The notes below the pieces were generated by a model, which saw only the letters and a list, made by a program, of their open reading frames with translations, was not told the origin of the DNA and did no database searches. Positions 60,546 through 64,000 of a stretch of 64,000 nucleotides of DNA are shown here, piece by piece. The first letter of the stretch is position 1. Each line of letters begins with the position of its first letter. Source of the DNA: Pholis gunnellus (lineage: Eukaryota; Chordata; Actinopteri; Perciformes; Pholidae); contig OU342809.1 of NCBI GenBank assembly GCA_910591455.2, positions 3,860,363-3,924,362 on the forward strand, given 5' to 3'. The position numbers were made by a program, and so were the translations under genes.

Positions 60546-61386
60546 GACTTGTTTTTGCTACCAGAATCCCCCTCTGGAGTGCCCACCAACGCACAAACTA
60601 AAAACAAGACAAGCCAGTCAGTTTTTTGTGGAGAAAAAAAAAGAATCTAGCTGTGATTCAACAAGCCATTCAGATTTGGCTCCCCAGCTTAAAGATACAA
60701 GCGCTGAAAGGTCAGTCTCTGACAACGAGCATCTAAAAATATTTTACAAAGCTCTATGAAGAACAACTCAAATATTCAGCTTCCAACATTGAGACGAGTT
60801 TATCCTCATAGATATGTAGTTAGATTAGACCAAGAAACACATCCAACACTGTTTCCATGGGCACTTCAGGATCAAGGCCTCCGTGTTATGATGCGTGCAG
60901 ATAACGTACTTGTGTTCATTCTTTTGGATGGCAGTAACCAGGAAGTACCCCAAGGAAACAAACTTGTTTTTCAACCCGAAGCATCTGACACAAGTTAAAG
61001 TCCCTAATTGAATCAAGCCTACCGTTCCTATAGACAGGGTTTCCCTGAGATGCTATCCACCGCTGACTGTGATCTCAGAGCAAAACAAAAGGATGATGTC
61101 AGAAAGGAAAAAAGAAGAGAGAGGAGAAGGTATGCTCCCAATTACACGACGATAGATTAAAGAACAAGTACTGCATGTTTAAGAGGAAACATGTAGCGCC
61201 GGGGCCTCGTGGAAAAAGGCTTCTATTGATGAACGAAGAGATTAACTGTGTTTAATGATCTGACACGACTACAAAGATAGGTGAGGCCTAATTCTAGACG
61301 GAGTTTCAGGGGTAAAGTCGATTATGTTGTATATTTTTCTTGTTGTTAACAAATGTCATGCAAAGACCCAGGTCAAACAATGAATT
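60546..61386. other. Gene-poor region
   Basis: No exon recognised; an 80-codon open frame at 60756-60998 has no recognisable domain. Confidence 0.5.
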
Positions 61387-61458
61387 TAGAACAATGTATC
61401 CTCATACAACGGTTCGTAAGACATCATACGAACCGTTGTATGAGCATACGTTGTTCTA
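61387..61458. other. 72-nt hairpin with 32-bp arms
   Basis: Arms 61387-61418 and 61427-61458 pair over 32 positions with one C-C mismatch (61400/61445) and one U-G wobble (61395/61450); the inner 18 bp are perfect. Loop agacatca. The size fits a microRNA precursor or a fold-back element. Confidence 0.75.
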
Positions 61459-61539
61459 TGTCACATGCAGGTTCAAGAATATACCGCCCCCTATCTGATT
61501 ACCTCCACCCACAGCTTAGGAACACCACATTTCTCCCAT

Positions 61540-61740
61540 AAGCCAATCAGAGAAGACTGGGCCTTTTCAGGAGGAGGTCTTAAAGAGACAGGCGCTAAAA
61601 CAGAGCGTTTCAGACAGATGGTGACTACGGGTATATTCAGACGGACAGTGTGAGAAAAATAAAGTGTTTCTTGAACATTAAAGTATGTAAACATGTTCTA
61701 GCAGAAACAAAATACATGTACGAGTCTATATCAGCATTAA
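61540..61740 (-). repeat. Repeat family B, copy 2
   Basis: Reverse strand contains agaacatgtttacatacttt, ctgaaacgctctgttttagc and gcctgtctctttaag, then ctgattggct. It matches copy 1 at 18766. The adjoining 61460-61540 may belong to the same element. Confidence 0.7.
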
Positions 61741-62392
61741 AACACACGTCTCCTTTAAACACTGTATTTTTCTCTAAAAAACAAAGTGCAGCCATGCTGG
61801 AATCAAGTCACATTCATTTATTATACTTCCAACAGATATACATTTACAACACAAACTATTTTAAGACCTGCCTCCTCTGCCTGCGTCGCGTACCTGTGAT
61901 ACACAACAGAGGCAGACGGCAGAGATTACAGAGCTTTGCTGCAAAGCACACGGACACGTCAGTACGTCAAGTTAGTTTGCCGCCACGCTGCGCATCTTCA
62001 GTCCTGAGCTGGAACGAGGGAGGGAGATGAAAGGCGCGGGTAAAGAAAGCTTATTCACGGTGCTAAGAAATGGCTGTAGTGGTTTGGGACCCCTCCCTCT
62101 GGATCCACACGTACCCACACTGGGATCAAAATCCCACTGGAGCCTGGAGTTTCTCTCGCTTCACCTGCATTTCACTCTTCTTTCTGTCTCAATAAGGAGG
62201 AAACACTGAGGACTCCCCCGACCTCCTTTATAAAAACAACAACAATGAAAGCACAGCTCTCACCTCCACAGATTACAAGGGGTTAATCAACCATCTGGTC
62301 TGACTGTGGGCCCGGACATTACCCTGAAAGTCACGATGATTTGAATGTATTGCTGTAGTTGAGCTACATGAAGGTTTAGACCATCTCCACTG
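61741..62392. other. Gene-poor region
   Basis: No exon recognised; mixed composition, no repeat identified. Confidence 0.5.
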
Positions 62393-62475
62393 TAAAGCTA
62401 CAGCTGGTAACTCTCATAAAAATAACGTTTTGTTATAATTTCTCAAAATGTCACTATATCCTAAAAAGTGGCAAT
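62393..62475 (+). repeat. Repeat family C, left fragment
   Basis: Starts taaagctacagctggtaact. The same start occurs in reverse at 63686, so the two face outward from the family A copy between them. Confidence 0.65.
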
Positions 62476-62503
62476 CTCTGGTTCTGAAAAGTGAAAAGTA
62501 ACG

Positions 62504-63030
62504 TAAACCTGCATTCTCTCTAATGTTCATCAGGGGGCGACTCCTCTGGTTGTATAGAAGTCTATGAGAAAATGACTCTACTTCTCTCTTGATTTATTCC
62601 CTCAGTAAACATTGTAAACATGAGTTTATGGTCTCAATCTCTAGTTTCGAGTCTTCTTCAATACAGCATGATGTTCATTTAGTAAATGATGGTCCATTTA
62701 GAGTCAAACAGACCATAAAGCAGGGGATGCTTTAGGGCGGGGCTACTTTGTGATTGACAGGTCTCTACCGCGGCGTTGTCCGGGACGGGAGTTGTCCGTG
62801 TTTTCATCTAAGAACTTTAACCTTTTTTACGGTGTGTGTTTTTAGTTCATGAAAGTTAATTGTAATGTTTTGGTCACTTAAAAATGCCGTCTTCAGTATT
62901 CGGCTGTACTGAGCTCCACTATCTCGTGTCACTTCTGGTTGCAAAAAAAAAAAAAAGATGGCGCGGGCTAAAATTCAAAGTCTACAAACCAAGAGGTGGC
63001 GTCACGGTGACTACGTCCACTACTTATATA
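62504..63030 (+). repeat. Repeat family A, copy A8, most complete
   Basis: Runs from aacctgcattctctctaatg through the conserved middle, gcgttgtccgggacgggagt, gaactttaacc, tcggctgtactgagctccac, aagatggcgcgggc, and ends cacggtgactacgtccacta and tatatacagttt. About 525 bp. It serves here as the reference for the family. CTCF-like motif at 62524-62542, weakened in its 5' half. Confidence 0.9.
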
Positions 63031-63034
63031 CAGT

Positions 63035-63686
63035 TTAGCATCCTGACAGCAGTACGTATGTCAGATGATCTTTTAGTGCCCCTGATCCACAGCGGCAAAC
63101 AACCAATCAGAGCCAGAGGAGTCTCCAACGCAGCTGTCAATCAGCTCAGGGAAAACTGTCAAACTACGCAGAGCTGATCAAATATTAATTAATATTCTGT
63201 TACCAAATCGCCTATTACTCGCCTCAAATGTTTTTCAGAAACATATTTTAGTTTCGCTGTAGAATGAGACAGTTTGTGACCCGGCTGCCATGTCATAGTC
63301 AAAACGAAGCACCGCCCACCGACTGGGGCAAACTTTCTCATTTTACAGCTGAACAGTTACTGATATATGTTTCTGTAAACAAATTTGGGGCGAGAACTAA
63401 GCAATGCAGTAACAAAATCCTTATTCATATGATCAGCAGGCCTCGTTTGACAGTTTGATCGGAGTTCACAAGCTTCACCAGCAGTGACTGACGGCTGCGT
63501 TAGAGACTCTGATTGGTTGGTTTTTCTTCGGGTGCGGTGGAATCTTGCAGATGCCATTAGGAGCACTAAAAGGAGGCAGAGGAACCAGATAGTCTGTCTC
63601 GTGTACTACTGACTACTGTCAGTATATAAGGACAGTTTGAGCAAAAAAAAGTAAATTTCATTAAAGTTACCCAACTGTAGCTTTAA
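63035..63686 (-). repeat. Repeat family C, right part
   Basis: On the reverse strand it begins taaagctacagttgggtaac and continues with gtagtacacgagacagacta, cctaatggcatctgcaagat and ccaatcagagtctctaacgc, a wording common in teleost genomes. Confidence 0.65.
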
Positions 63687-64000
63687 GTGTCTTTGAGCAC
63701 TTCGAGTCTTCGTATTTTAAAGCTAACATCCAGTCCACCTTACTGTAGATCTGCCTCAGACCAGAAACACAGCTGATTGTCAGTCACACAACATTACGGC
63801 TAATGTTTTTGATACAACCTTGAGCTTACTTAGTTTTATTAAACCACAAATCCTGACACATTTTCCATTTAACGTACGTTATCCTGACTGCATTTTCTTG
63901 AGTCAGTGGAGGACATTTTGGTCAGAGTTACATGTGATGCAGATCTAAACAGCCGGGCAGCTGAACGGTGACATCGGCCCTATCACTCCAAAGCTGATTC
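63687..64000. other. Right edge, nothing identified
   Basis: No exon, repeat or strong motif seen. Confidence 0.5.

Overview
This window is nuclear DNA from a ray-finned fish, most likely a spiny-rayed teleost. It has long vertebrate-type introns with GT-AG splice sites, many (CA)n/(TG)n arrays, several dispersed repeat families I recognise from teleost genomes, and two single-copy vertebrate genes. I see no bacterial, viral, CRISPR or rRNA content. The species cannot be named from the sequence.

Genes. Only two protein-coding genes can be supported. At the left edge, on the minus strand, is neurotensin (nts): exon 1 (4148-4208, signal peptide), exon 2 (3098-3159) and exon 3 (221-427). The last exon, expected to carry neuromedin N and neurotensin, lies beyond base 1. 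About 2.6 kb away and divergent is rassf9 on the plus strand. It has a 47-nt first coding exon (6778-6824), an 8.2-kb intron and a large second exon (15025-16291), giving 437 residues. As I recall it, human chromosome 12q21 has the same neighbours in the same divergent order (NTS, RASSF9, then ALX1). The two genes act separately: a secreted gut/brain peptide precursor and an intracellular Ras-association scaffold. They share only the intergenic segment holding their promoters.

Layout. 1-4208 nts; 4209-6777 shared upstream region with an nts TATA/CRE pair and a 54-bp AT palindrome; 6778-16291 rassf9; about 16292-17515 its likely 3' UTR; 17.5-64 kb a gene-poor stretch with no convincing exon. 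If the human order holds, alx1 should lie beyond the right edge, and this stretch would then be a desert that could carry alx1 control elements (inference).

The desert holds simple repeats and mobile-element debris. The most striking is repeat family A (about 0.5 kb, seven copies or fragments). Three copies carry a CTCF-like motif at one end. One copy is interrupted by a 169-bp insertion flanked by a perfect 8-bp target-site duplication, pointing to a non-autonomous hAT-type element with its own CTCF-like core. Other notable structures are a near-perfect 32-bp-arm hairpin at 61387-61458, a duplicated non-coding element pair at 33740 and 34841, a 16-bp E-box palindrome at 37001, a 172-bp CT array at 38282, and long G and C runs at 7211 and 53656. 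I found no clearly new protein system.
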